DNA from: Diphasiastrum complanatum
Taxonomy: Eukaryota > Streptophyta > Lycopodiopsida > Lycopodiales > Lycopodiaceae
Direction of reading: 5' to 3'
NCBI GenBank assembly: GCA_029204225.1
Contig: CM055107.1
Location: 22,510,178-22,574,177 of the forward strand
DNA length: 64,000 nucleotides
Below are positions 20,468 through 32,304 of the stretch, piece after piece; position 1 is the stretch's first letter; every line of letters begins with the position of its first letter. Position numbers and translations under genes: made by a program. The notes under the pieces were generated by a model. The model did not search any database. It was not told the DNA's origin and was given only the letters and a program-made list of their open reading frames with translations.

Positions 20468-21857
20468 GTGCATTCAGACATAACAAGACATGCACAAATC
20501 TGAACGTGATCTAAACTAGTTCGTTCGGATATATTAGATGACCACAATTGGTTATCTAGGATAGTACTTTGTCTTCATGTTAAAGGCTATATTTTGTGCT
20601 TCTATCACTTGACATTGTACATCAAATTTGCATCAAAATATGGATCTTTTTGAAACTTTTTGCAACTTGTTTGAAATAGGAAAGAATCGGCTATATTAGA
20701 GTTAGATATTATGTACTTTTGTAATCCTTTTTTTATTTAAAGATTTACAAAACATGTACGTCTTACGACAAAAATTTTGGAATGGTTGAAATTTTTATAT
20801 TCGTGCATTTTCAGTATGATCTTCTTAAGGCTCTCCTCCATCATAGTTTCATCCAAAAGATGTCTAAGCCTAAACATGCAATTCACAACTACCACTTCAT
20901 CATTATGTATTAAATGCAAAGATCATATGTTGAATTCCAACTTGATTGCCCAAGGCATGATACTCACATAGATCCCAAAGATGAGCAAAATCGGCATGCC
21001 AATGACATCTGTCATCCATTCTAGTTGTAGGCCATATTTTGTAACACCCCATTGTTTGGTAATGACATCATTTGGATGGTGTATAAATACACCAGTGTGT
21101 AAACTTAAAACATATAATCGACAAGACTATACACTACAAACTAGAAAATCAATATTGATCATGCATAATTGAGGTGTTATCTTTAGAGCAGTCAAGGTCC
21201 AAATGCACAATCTTGTCTTATTTAGAACTTGATAGATCTCAAAGAGAAAGAACAATTTTCATAGCACTAAATAAAACACTATGACTCACAAAATTCATGA
21301 CTATGAAGAAGGACCATTATCAGATTCCAAATACCTATACTTTTTAATCTTAACAATCAGAAGCTAATGCTTATGAAATCACAAAAATGAATTTCTATGC
21401 TTAATGCGAAAGATCTGACCAACCTTTAATTTTTCTATCGCCCTTTAGAATATGTGGATCACAAACAGCTCTCTTCACGACAAGAAAGAACGAAAGCTGG
21501 TAACGTCGACCTCCACTAAACTCCTGAAATCAATGGCATTTGCAAAAATCAATAAACCTTTGCTGTAAGTGCTATCCTCAACGAGAAGCATAAATCAACT
21601 GCAAAAACTCTTATACTTAGATTACATTCTTTCGATCATAAATACCTACGATATCAATGATCACAACTAAGAAGAAAGGCAATAGTAATAGATGACAAGG
21701 AACTCTACTGAATTGCTTGTCACAGAAAGGATGAAAATGCTTGAAAGGCTATAAATGCTATGATCTAAGCTCAAACTAAAGCTTCAAAACACAAGGTTTA
21801 ATCAAAGGGCTTCTAGGTTTCTTTGTCACCCATCTGAATCCGTGGATCACAAAACAT
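20468..21857. other. Non-coding stretch after the DUF7869-type relic
   Basis: AT-rich, no gene. The first few hundred bases may be the old 3' untranslated region. Short ORFs at 20.8 and 21.0 kb have no recognisable domain. Confidence 0.5.
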
Positions 21858-22080
21858 CCATCGTTGAACCATCGTTGAAACATCCATCGTTGAACCATCG
21901 TTGAAACATCCATCGTTATAGCATCGTTGAACCATCGTTATAACACCAAATCGTTATAGCAGAAACCATCATTGATATAACACCAAATCATTGAAACATC
22001 CATTGTTGAAACATCCATCATTGACGCACTGATATAGATGTTATAGCATCCAGCATTATTATTATAACACCAAATTGTTG
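21858..22080 (+). repeat. Minisatellite with CATCGTTGAA core
   Basis: Irregular tandem array of CCATCGTTGAA, CATCGTTATAG and ACACCAAATCGTTAT variants, about 11-16 bp apart and decaying to the right. A second array of the same motif lies at 22615-22830. Confidence 0.8.
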
Positions 22081-22119
22081 ACAAATGTTTCTCACCTTTT
22101 CAAAATGAGCCGAAGAAAT

Positions 22120-22121
<2 letters not shown>

Positions 22122-22152
<31 letters not shown>
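22122..22152 (+). repeat. (GA)n microsatellite
   Basis: 31 bp of uninterrupted GA between the first minisatellite and the CACGGTTCTCA boxes. Confidence 0.95.
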
Positions 22153-22155
<3 letters not shown>

Positions 22156-22335
22156 GTAGTCGTTGTGGTCTACATCACTTGCTATATGATATAGTCACTC
22201 TAGATTTCTGCTTATGTGTAGAAATTCAGGCACCGATGCTCTCCCTCTCTCTCTCACTCACGGTTCTCATAGTTCCTCTCTCTCTCTCACGGTTCTCACG
22301 ATTTTTCTCTCTCTCTCACTCACGGTTCTCAAGAT

Positions 22336-22526
<191 letters not shown>

Positions 22527-22614
22527 TGTTGGCCCTTTGCCGTGCGGTTGCGGTTTAGTTGAAGTGCAGTTTCTGCCTGTGGCAGATTCCTTTGTATTTC
22601 TACAAGCAAGTCTT

Positions 22615-22830
22615 TGAACCATCGTTGAAACATCGTTGAAGCACTGATACAGATGATATAGCATCCATCGTTGACCCATCGTTGAAGCACTGATACAGAT
22701 ATTATAGCATCCATCGTTGGAACCATCGTTATAATAATAATGTTCTTATTTTATAGCATCCATTGTTGAGACCATCGTTGAAACATACATCGTTGAACTA
22801 TTGTTATAGCATCGTTGAACCACTGTTATC
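22615..22830 (+). repeat. Second CATCGTTGAA minisatellite
   Basis: Same motif as 21858-22080. Includes a ~46-bp tandem duplication with GAAGCACTGATACAGAT followed by ATAGCATCCATCG (starts near 22637 and 22683). Confidence 0.8.
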
Positions 22831-22840
22831 ACACTAGATC

Positions 22841-23064
<224 letters not shown>

Positions 23065-23208
23065 ATCGAGAGAGAGGGAGAGCATCCGAGAGAGAGAGAG
23101 AGAGAGAGGAACCATGAGAACCGTGAGTGAGAGTCTGTCTCACGATCCCTATGCGGCCTACATGCTCTGGGTTAACTGCAAACCACATGGTCTCTCTCTC
23201 TCTCTCTA

Positions 23209-23290
23209 ATGTCACACACTAGATCACCGGCCACCTGTCACACACTAGATCATCGGCCTAATGTCACACACTAGATCATTGGCCGCCACC
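23209..23290 (+). repeat. Three-copy GTCACACACTAGATC repeat
   Basis: GTCACACACTAGATC followed by a variable tail (ACCGG, CATCGG, CATTGG) occurs three times at about 23211, 23237 and 23263, just inside the proposed Helitron 3' end. Confidence 0.8.
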
Positions 23291-23306
23291 TAGATCGGCC
23301 GCCATT

Positions 23307-23335
23307 GCCCGTCAACGACGGGCACTCTTACTAGT
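23307..23335 (+). other. Helitron 3' terminus
   Basis: GCCCGTC, loop AAC, GACGGGC, spacer ACTCTTA, then CTAGT. Hairpin close to the end followed by CTRRT is the defining Helitron 3' signature; the T belongs to the host AT target. Confidence 0.75.
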
Positions 23336-24471
<1,136 letters not shown>

Positions 24472-24616
24472 TTGAGAGGAATGCGACATAGTTTTCAAAC
24501 CAAGAGCCAATTTTCCCCTGAATTGACCACTTTTATTCTCTCTAACTTGTCAATTTTAGGTGGTAAAAAGCCTCAAAATACGAATATAGTCTCAATTTAT
24601 TTGGATTTGTCTTATT

Positions 24617-27241
24617 TTAAAAGTGCATGTCGTGATCACTAACTAGCTCTATAGGACAACCAAAACGTGTAATAATGTTTTCGTAAAGAAAACGTGCTAT
24701 AGTCTTTGCGTTGGCATCCTTTGTTGCCCGAGCCTCAACCCATTTAGTGGCGTAATTTGTGGCTATTAGGATATAACGGGCTTGGGTGTGCTTCGTTGCT
24801 GGGCTGATTGCTCCAACAAAGTCAATTCCCCATTTATGGAAGGCTTCGCCTTCTATAATGGGAGTCAAAGGTGTGAAGTCTGCTTTCGTATTTTTCTTGG
24901 CTTGCTGACAGACATCACATGTTTTAATGACAACAAATGTGTCTTTAAATAATGATGGCCACCACAAGCCTGCTCGAAGGATAATTTTAGCTGTCGCTTC
25001 AGCAGAGAAGTGACCCCCGCCAATGCCCTCATGAGCCTGAGATATGATAGGTCGTATCTTAGATTCATAAGCACATCGTCAGATAATATCGTCAACGTCC
25101 CTTTTGTAAAATTGTTCTGCTATTAGCTGAAAGGGTGCTGCTTTAAGCAAAAATTTTCTTTTCGCAATCGTATTCAGGCCTTCTTTGAGTCTACCTGTTT
25201 TTAGAAACTAAGTGATCTCCTCAACCCATAAGGGTGTAGCATCAATCTGAAAAAGACATGCATCAAGAAGATCATCGTTGATTGGTGCAGTTGCTTTTTC
25301 AGTATTAGGGAGCCAGGATCCGCTATGAAATGTTGGATTCCTTTTTGAACGACTATGCAGAAATTAAATTTCTCTGATATCAATAGCCATTGAGCTATAT
25401 GTTCCATTTTACAGGATCTATTAACAATATATAATAGGGTCTGATGGTCAGTGTAGAAGGCAAAGGTTTGGCCTAGTCAATAATGTCGTAGTTGTTGAAC
25501 AACATAGACTATTGCCAATGATTCGCGCTCGGTTGTTTTATAGTTTACTTCAGTAGGCACCAGTTGCCTGCTCAAGAAACAGATTGGAAAATCTTTGCCA
25601 TACTCGTCCGGTTGTGCAAGAAGACCTCCAATGGCATACTTATTGGCGTCAGTATGCACATGGAACTCTTTCGTGTAGTCTGGCAAATGGAGTATGGTGT
25701 CGTGGTAAGGGTTGTCTTCAACTCCTCAAAGGCTTTAATGCATTCTTCGGTCCATCGAGGATCTACCACAACTAAATAAACGAGGCGTGCCTTGCCGGCA
25801 TAATCGATTATAAAGATGCGATAATAATTTGTGTGACCGAGGAAGATGTAAACTTCCTTCACTATTGCAGGTAAGGGCATTTCAACTATTACCTTGATTT
25901 TTGAAGGGTTGGTAGAAATATCATCCTTTGAAATAATATGTTCGAGTACTACCCCATGGGTGACCCAGATTTGACACTTATCAGGGTTTAGTAAAATTTC
26001 AAATCGACGACAGCAAATAAAGATTTTCTCCAGTGCATCAAGGTGCGTAGCCGCTGAGGAGTGTACACCCGGATCGTCGAGATAAATCTCGACAATCCGA
26101 TGTAAAAGGTCTTGGAAGGCTAGTTGCATGACCCTCTGAAATGTTGAAAGAGTGTTGCATAAGCCAAAAGGCATGACATTATAAGCATAAACCCCATTTT
26201 ATGTTGCAGAGGCTATTTTATGTTTATCTTCAGAGGCTATTTAAACAAGGAAATAACCGTTGAATCCATCCAAGAAGCTGAAAAGCTTCAGCTCTTGCCA
26301 TTTCCTCTAAGATTTGGGTCGTTAAAGACAAGGGATAATGGTCTTTTTTCATAACCGCATTAAGGTTCTTGAGATCGACACAGATACGAAGTTTGCCATT
26401 TTTCTTGGATCCAACCGCAATGGGTGATACCCATTCAGTATGTTGGACTTCATAAATGAAGCCAACATCCAGCAATTTCTTAATATCTTCATCGATTCTC
26501 TCACGATAGACGGGGTTACTTCTGTATGGTTTAGCCCTTACAAGCTTAGCGTTGTCTTCTAAAGGAATTGTATGGACCGCTACTTCAGGCTGGATTCCTT
26601 TCATTTCTGTATAGTTCCATGCAAATACATGCCTGTATTTGCAAAGTAAAATTTCCAGTTCAAAAAGTTGTTCTGAGGAAAGGTGTGCACCAACATGAAC
26701 TATCTGATCCATCTCCTCATCAGAAAAGTTTAAGGTTAAACGGAGTTGTTTTAGCTGGTCCTTCAAAGGAGTGGGAACTTGGTGTAGGTTCCCAATGTGG
26801 CTGTGGTAACTGGATAACGATGTCATCTAGTGTAAAATCTTTAAACTTTTGTGGGAGATCAAAAGGTGGTTCCACAAAGTTTTTTAGAACTTTGGGAATC
26901 ATCTGAGTTGAGTCACTACCGGACCTGGAAGCTTGGTCTAATTGTTTGGTTTCTGTCTCCTTAGATAAGGGCTTAATTAGTTGCTTAAGCTTCTCACACA
27001 TCTGTTTTTGACACTTGGTTAATTTTGTATCGATAATTTTATGTCTTTGTAATCGAGGTTTTTGTTGTTTTTGAGTGGGCGGTGTTGTGGCCTCACTTAT
27101 CATGTCATCATCGATTGTATCCTAGACTTTGTCTGGATACATGTCCCATGTGTAGACTTTGGGCTTGGGCCTATATACGTGTGTATTGGGTACTTTGGAT
27201 GTTAGTTGGATGTAAGCCAACGGCCCTGGTGACTTGATCTC
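24617..27241 (-). mobile_element. Decayed Ty3-gypsy pol fragment
   Basis: Minus-strand remnants in gypsy order. A linker region is at 27.1-26.8 kb. The RT N-half is at 26826-26230 (FAWNYTEMKGI, then GKLRICVDLKNLN) and the RT C-half at 26174-25700 (MPFGLCN, then YLDD in place of YVDD/YMDD). RNase H is at 25686-25477 (HTDANKYAIGGLL, SRQL) and the integrase zinc and core N-terminus at about 25.1-24.6 kb (CDVCQQAK, WGIDFVG, then CPIELVSDHD). The FAW-Y-x-x-M-x-G-I phrase suggests the Tat/Athila side of gypsy. Several frame changes and stops separate the pieces. gag, the integrase C-terminus and both LTRs are missing. It abuts a family C copia fragment at about 27242. Confidence 0.85.
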
Positions 27242-28081
27242 CTACGGAATTGATTTTGGCGGATAGCGTTGGGCATCTAAATACGCTATGGTACATCCTC
27301 CAGTTATGGACTTGCTGTCATCTTTGTAGCTCGCCCAGCTTGCATTACTATAGTGGTGCAGCTCGAATCCTTTTCCTTCATTTTCAGCTTTGTAGGTTAA
27401 TCCCATATTCTGGGTACCCTTCAGATACTGTAAGATTCGTTTTTCCATTTTCCAATGTGCCATGCCTGGATTGGAAGAGAATTGGCTTAAGGCGTAAACA
27501 GAGAAAGCTAGATCAGGTCTGGTACAAATTGTGAGGTACATCAGACTACGGATTAGATTTTGGTAGGGTATACATGCCATCTTCTGTTCTTCCTCTTCCA
27601 TTTTTGGGCAATCCTGCTTCGTCAGCTTGGCTCCAACTATCATTGGTGTGGCCTTTTCTTTGTAGTCCATCATGTAATACTGCTTGAGCACCTTTTTGGC
27701 ATATTCTGACTGACTCAAGTGCATTTCGCTCTTTGTTCGATCTCTTCTGATCTCCAGCCCAAGACATTTCATTGCTTCTCCTAGATCTATGATTTCATAA
27801 GTTTCAGAAATCTGACTATTCGTGTCTTTGATCAACATTAAGAAATTTTCTATCATTAGGAAATCATCCACGAAGATAGTCAGTATCACAAAATCTTTTC
27901 CTAATCTTTTCTTGTAGAAATTACGGTCCGGTTGTGTAGGATTGAAGTCTAGAGACTTCAGAAGACTATCGAACTTCTTATACCAAACTCGTGATGCTTG
28001 TTTTAGACCATAGATGCATCTCTGCAACCGACAGACATATTGTTGATCGTCGGGGTCCTCAAATCCTTCAGGCTGCTTCAT
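27242..28081 (-). pseudogene. Copia C-prime RT/RNase H fragment
   Basis: 279-aa open stretch covering the RT palm C-half and connection: QPEGFEDP, CIYGLKQASRVWY, then the catalytic box as FVDD instead of YVDD, DLGEAMKCLGLEI, and TRPDLAFSVYALSQF. It ends inside RNase H at SITGGCTIAY, after which sequence changes to non-copia DNA. Further upstream (28.5-28.08 kb) the RT start is present but broken by stops (KKKIKSDGTIG region). The F for Y change in the catalytic box is tolerated in some RTs, but the truncation kills the element. Confidence 0.85.
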
Positions 28082-28507
28082 GAAGATTTTCTCCTATAGA
28101 TCTTCGTTGAGAAAGGTTGTTTTCACGTCAATCTAGTGAATTTCCAGATTGTATTGTGTGGCGTATGCAAGGAGTAGTCGTATGCTTGTCATCTTGACCA
28201 TCGACGAATATGTGTCAGAATAATCAACACCATATCTCTATGTGTAGTCCTTCACGACAAGCCTTGCCTTGTAGCACCCAATGGTGCCATCTGATTTTAT
28301 CTTTTTCTTGTACACCCACTTGTAGTTGACTATCTTTTTGTTTTCTAGCAATGGCTCTAGTGTCCATGCCTCATTTTGCCTCATCGACTCGATTTTCTCT
28401 AACATTGTCTGCCTTCATAATTCTCCCTTTGGACTCTGAACAACTTCTTGATATGTTGTTGGCTCTTCAGTGAAGCTGCAGTACTCAAATTGTTTGTCTT
28501 TACTCCA

Positions 28508-28723
28508 CTAAACATTGTTAGCATAACAGTTTGCCATTACACGCTCATCCTTTCTGATCCATTCAGCTCTCCTCGGGTCTCCCTCTGGAGGCTGCACCTC
28601 TGAGAGTTCGATCATCGACCATATGCCTTCGCCCTTCAGAAGTGTTTTGATCTTGAATCTCCATATCCTGTAATTTGTGCCATCAAGACCGATTGCTACT
28701 CTTGTCTGGATTGTTGTAGCCAT
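28508..28723 (-). pseudogene. Copia C gag head, second copy
   Basis: Starts MATTIQTRVAIGLDGTNY and runs 66 residues to DERVMANCYANNV before stopping. It repeats the gag head at 29343-29150 (same strand) at ~620 bp offset. Its end joins directly to the pre-RT linker KDKQFEYCSF, so about two thirds of gag, all protease and all integrase are missing between these points. Confidence 0.8.
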
Positions 28724-28826
28724 ATTGTGTTATCTAGAAAATCACTGCTTAGATATCGGTAGTGATAACCTGTATGATACCATGTCGTGAACTGGTTTCG
28801 TTTTGTTGTCGCGAACGATTTTGTTT

Positions 28827-29343
28827 CTAGTGTACATGCCTTGTCCTGATCACTTCTTCCCTCTCCTTTGTCCCTCATCAGTCTCTCATCAATGACAAGA
28901 CTAATTGCTTTGTCGAATGTTGTCTTTGGTCGACTCAGTATGAGCATTCTCAATGGCTGATAGGACTTCTCAACGTGCTGATCTAACCGGTTGCCATCCC
29001 ATCATATGGATTGCAGTTGATTGTGAAGGTGCATGACTAAAGCTGTAGTTCTCACTTCGTACTTCTGTTTTAATCTTTCTCACGCTGCATGGCTGCTTTC
29101 GTAGTCTTCAATCTACATGAGTAGATCTTCGTTTATGGACGAAATGATGATTGCCATTACATGCTCATCCTTTCTGATCCATTCAGCTCTCCTCGGGTCT
29201 CCCTCTGGAGGCTGCACCTCTGAGAGTTCGGTCACCGATCATATCCCTTCGCCCTTCAGAAGTGTTTTGATCTTGAATTTCCATATCCTGTAATTTGCGC
29301 CATCAAGACTTATTGCTACTCTTGTCTGGATTGTTGTAGCCAT
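28827..29343 (-). pseudogene. Copia C gag, first copy
   Basis: Begins MATTIQTR at 29343 and can be followed through QPPEGDPRRAEWIRKDE, the SSINEDLLMHIED region, LQSIRWDGN, SYQPLRMLILSRP and LVIDERLMRDK with a few breaks. It terminates where the internal LTR/PBS copy (28826) begins. The zinc knuckles seen in the 48.3-kb copy are absent. Confidence 0.75.
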
Positions 29344-29407
29344 ATTGTGTTGTCTAGAAAATCACTGCTTAGATATCAATAGTGATAACCTGTATGCTTT
29401 GATACCA

Positions 29408-29627
29408 TGTCGTGAACTGGTTTCATTTCATTGTCGCGAACGATTTTGTTTCTTTGAATTTTATTTTTGCCCGGAAAGCTCACAAGAACCTAGATACGTG
29501 ACTACACATCACAGAATAGATTCCCTTCTAGCAATTAAGATAGTGGAAGACAAGGATATGCACGAAAATAGAGCAATCAATTATCAGTTTAATTTTTAGA
29601 ATGAAATGATCAGTGTCTCGCTTGTTA
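29408..29627 (-). repeat. Copia C-prime 5' LTR, truncated
   Basis: About 220 bp of the downstream end of the family C LTR, next to the PBS complement GCTTTGATACCA (29396-29407). The rest is replaced by the leader of the family F derivative at 29628. Confidence 0.75.
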
Positions 29628-30831
29628 GGGTTAATCCAAATCAAAGCCACAATTAGCAGTTTTTTGGAAACTAGTTTGTGTAGCGAGTTGGATTTGATAG
29701 CTATCCTCAAAATTTTTGGTCTAGACTGCACATGAAGAAGGAGCAAGCCTCAAGGTCAAGCATCTACATGAAAATTGGAAGGAATCAATTTTGGAGGTGC
29801 TAGGATGGTGCAAAGCTCTCAAGCTCATCAAAGATGTCAACATCAAAGAAGCACTATCATGGATATGGTGATTTCAGATCAACATCAAGCTCATTGGCTG
29901 ATCTTCACACCTTTTGAACCAGCAAAGACCAATTCAGCCCATGGAGTCAAGTTCAAGATCATCATGTTTTCCATCAACTTTAGATTTACCAAGCTAGATT
30001 TTTGAGGTGGAGTGTGAAAAATACAAAAATAACTTGGTAGAGGCCAAAAATCTTGTATATATATAAACACACATGTGTGGAGCCTGTTCCCATGTGTGAA
30101 ACTAGTGTACTTGTCATGTACCATAATCATATAGGTTGTACATATGATTTAATTCAAGTTCTAGTGACTAAAAAGGCCAAAAACTAATTTTCTAGACATA
30201 TGACACATGGCATCCATCTATTGATTGCATGAGCCACATCCTTTGGTTAGGTGTCATATCACATGTGTAGAGGATAGCTCACATGTGAGGAATAAGCTGA
30301 AGTAGGCGAATTTTGACTTCTAGAAGATTTCCAAGTAGATCTCCATATAGAAGAAAAATGGACCAAAAGTGCTCAAAATAGAAGGTTTTGTCCAAGTGTC
30401 AGTTTTGCGTGATGAATCATCATATGACAAAGCACCTTCACACATGTGGGATCAAAGGGATGATCAATACTACGAGCTCCCACTTATTGTATATATAGAG
30501 CCACATTTTGCCATCATCAGTGCGAGTTTTGGAAGCAATTTTGAGTGATTCTCTCCATTTGTCTACAAATGTTATGATTGTTTTGAGGTTCTATCAATGT
30601 GTACTTGATTTCTAGGTTGGAGTCCGTACTCAGATAGTGTTTCACATGTGTGAAACTAGAAAGTACACCTACCTTCAATTAATGATTGTTCTTGTTAGGA
30701 TTTTGTGTCTAGAATTAATCTAGATTGATCTTGATCTCAAGTAGATTGATAGATCAAGTAATCTGACAACCAATCCCTCTTGAGGATCAAATTAGGATCC
30801 ACTCTTGGTCCTTTTTGTACTTTTTTTCACA
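29628..30831 (+). mobile_element. Internally deleted family F derivative with 3' LTR
   Basis: 29628-29735 matches the post-PBS leader of Copia F (reverse complement of about 35420-35560, shared GTAGCGAGTTGGATTTGATA). 29980-30012 matches the pre-3'-LTR end of Copia F (ATTTACCAAGCTAGATTTTTGAGG, reverse complement at about 32085-32100). Between them only ~250 bp of non-coding DNA remains. 30013-30831 is a complete family F-type LTR (TGTGAAAAAT...TTTTTTCACA). All coding sequence has been lost, so it is a small non-autonomous derivative. The 5' LTR is missing because the left end is cut off at family C sequence. Confidence 0.7.
30013..30831 (+). repeat. Family F-type LTR, plus strand
   Basis: 819 bp, clearly alignable in reverse complement with the Copia F LTRs at 31255-32071 and 35587-36406, but more diverged. 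Several CACATGTG/CACATGTGTG palindromes (e.g. about 30069, 30258, 30640) and a TATA-like TATATATAGAGCC near 30490. Confidence 0.85.
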
Positions 30832-31254
30832 TAGATAAATTGGCTTATTTACGAGCTGCCCCCGACACAAAATTGCAATCCTTTTAAAAAGACAAAAAAA
30901 TCAATTTGAAGGAGTTACGTTACGTAGATTTCAAATTTGAGTGTTTTGATTAGACCATTTGAAAGAAACTTTTGAGAAAAAAAATAAAAAGTATCTTTTA
31001 GAAAGGCCCCTTTTGTGCTCAAATTTTCTCTAATGTCATAGTGGCATCGGGAACAACAATGACACTGTTGGCGCCAGTGGCGTCGGAAGTAAAGCTTGTA
31101 AAGGAAGCTTTACAACATCCACCCCACCTTTATAAAATGTGATGTCCACATCAGATGTCAGATCAATGTAAAGGTGTCTCCCAATTAAAATTAACTATAT
31201 ATTAAAGCTACTTGGCACAATACTCAATTTACTGGCCACTTTTTATTAACATTG
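30832..31254. other. Spacer with a dispersed repeat
   Basis: No gene. The stretch around 30913-30960 (GTTACGTTACGTAGATTTCA and following) recurs in reverse complement at about 60617-60655. It may be part of a MITE-like family, see 60555-60881. Confidence 0.6.
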
Positions 31255-32071
31255 TGTGGAAAAGTACAAAATGGACCAAGAGTGGATCCTAATCTGATCC
31301 TCAAGAGGGAATGGATGTTAGATTTACTTGATCTATCAATCTAAATAAGATTAAGATCAATCTAGATCAATTCTAGACATAAAATCCTAACAAGAACAAT
31401 CATTAATGAAGGTAAATTTACTTGCTGGTTTCACACATGTGAAACCTTGTCAGAGTACGGACTCCAACCTGAAAATAAAGTACACTATGATAGAATCTCA
31501 AAACAATCAAAACAAATGTAGACAAATAGAGGGAATTACACAAAATTGCTTCCAAAATCAAGATTGATGTTTTCATGTTGATTGTGGCCAAATATGCCTC
31601 TATATATACACTTTTTGGAGCTCGAGGTAGTGATCATGCATCAAATCTCACACGTGTGAGGATGTTTTGTCATCATCATGCAATTTGACACTTGGATCAA
31701 ACTTTTTATTTTGGGCATTTTTGGTCCAATTGCCTACTATATGGAGATCTTCATAGAAATCTTCTAGAAGCAAAAACTCGCCTTCTTCAGATTTTTCCAC
31801 ACGTGTGAGCTGTCCTCTACACATGGGATGTGACACCTATTCAAATTATTTGGCTCATGCAATCAATAGATTGATGTCATGTGTCATATATCTAGAAAAC
31901 TAATTTTTGGCCTTTTTAGCCACTAGAACTTGAATTAAATCATATGTACAATATGATTATGGTACATGACAAGTACATTAATTTCACACATGGGAACAGG
32001 CTCCACACATGTGTGTTTATCTTATATACATGATTTTGGCCTTGACCAAGCATGATTTTTGTATTTTCACA
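31255..32071 (-). repeat. Copia F 3' LTR
   Basis: 817 bp, TGTGGAAAAG...TATTTTCACA on the plus strand. Unusually rich in G-box type palindromes: TTCACACATGTGAA (31430-31443), CTCACACGTGTGAG (31647-31660, perfect 14 bp), CCACACGTGTGAG (about 31797), TTCACACATG (about 31983), CCACACATGTGTG (about 32003). Minus-strand TATA-like TATATATAGAGGC near 31597-31609. Confidence 0.88.
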
Positions 32072-32304
32072 CTCTTCCTCAAAAATCTAGCTTGGTAAAT
32101 CTAGCGTAAATCTATCTATAACTCCAAGAGCCAATCTTAATTTTACAAATGGATCTTTAGGCAATGCCTTGTTGACTATATCAGCAATGCAATCTGATGA
32201 TGAAACATGAATAAGCTTGAAACATGAACTTTCTCCCTCATGAAATGATGTGAAATCTCAATGTGCTTTGTTCGAGCATGGAAGACTGGATTGTTTGCAA
32301 GTTG

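Larger units (their letters stand above)
27242..29627 (-). mobile_element. Copia C-prime: truncated and internally rearranged copia copy
   Basis: Minus-strand fragment of family C. From 5' to 3' on its own strand: LTR end 29627-29408, PBS complement 29407-29396, leader, gag 29343 to about 28827. Then comes a second copy of LTR end (28826-28783), PBS and gag head (28723 to ~28510), then pre-RT linker, RT and RNase H to 27242, where gypsy DNA begins. Protease and integrase are absent. The duplicated ~300-bp block makes the element a chimera of two copies. Non-functional. Confidence 0.85.
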
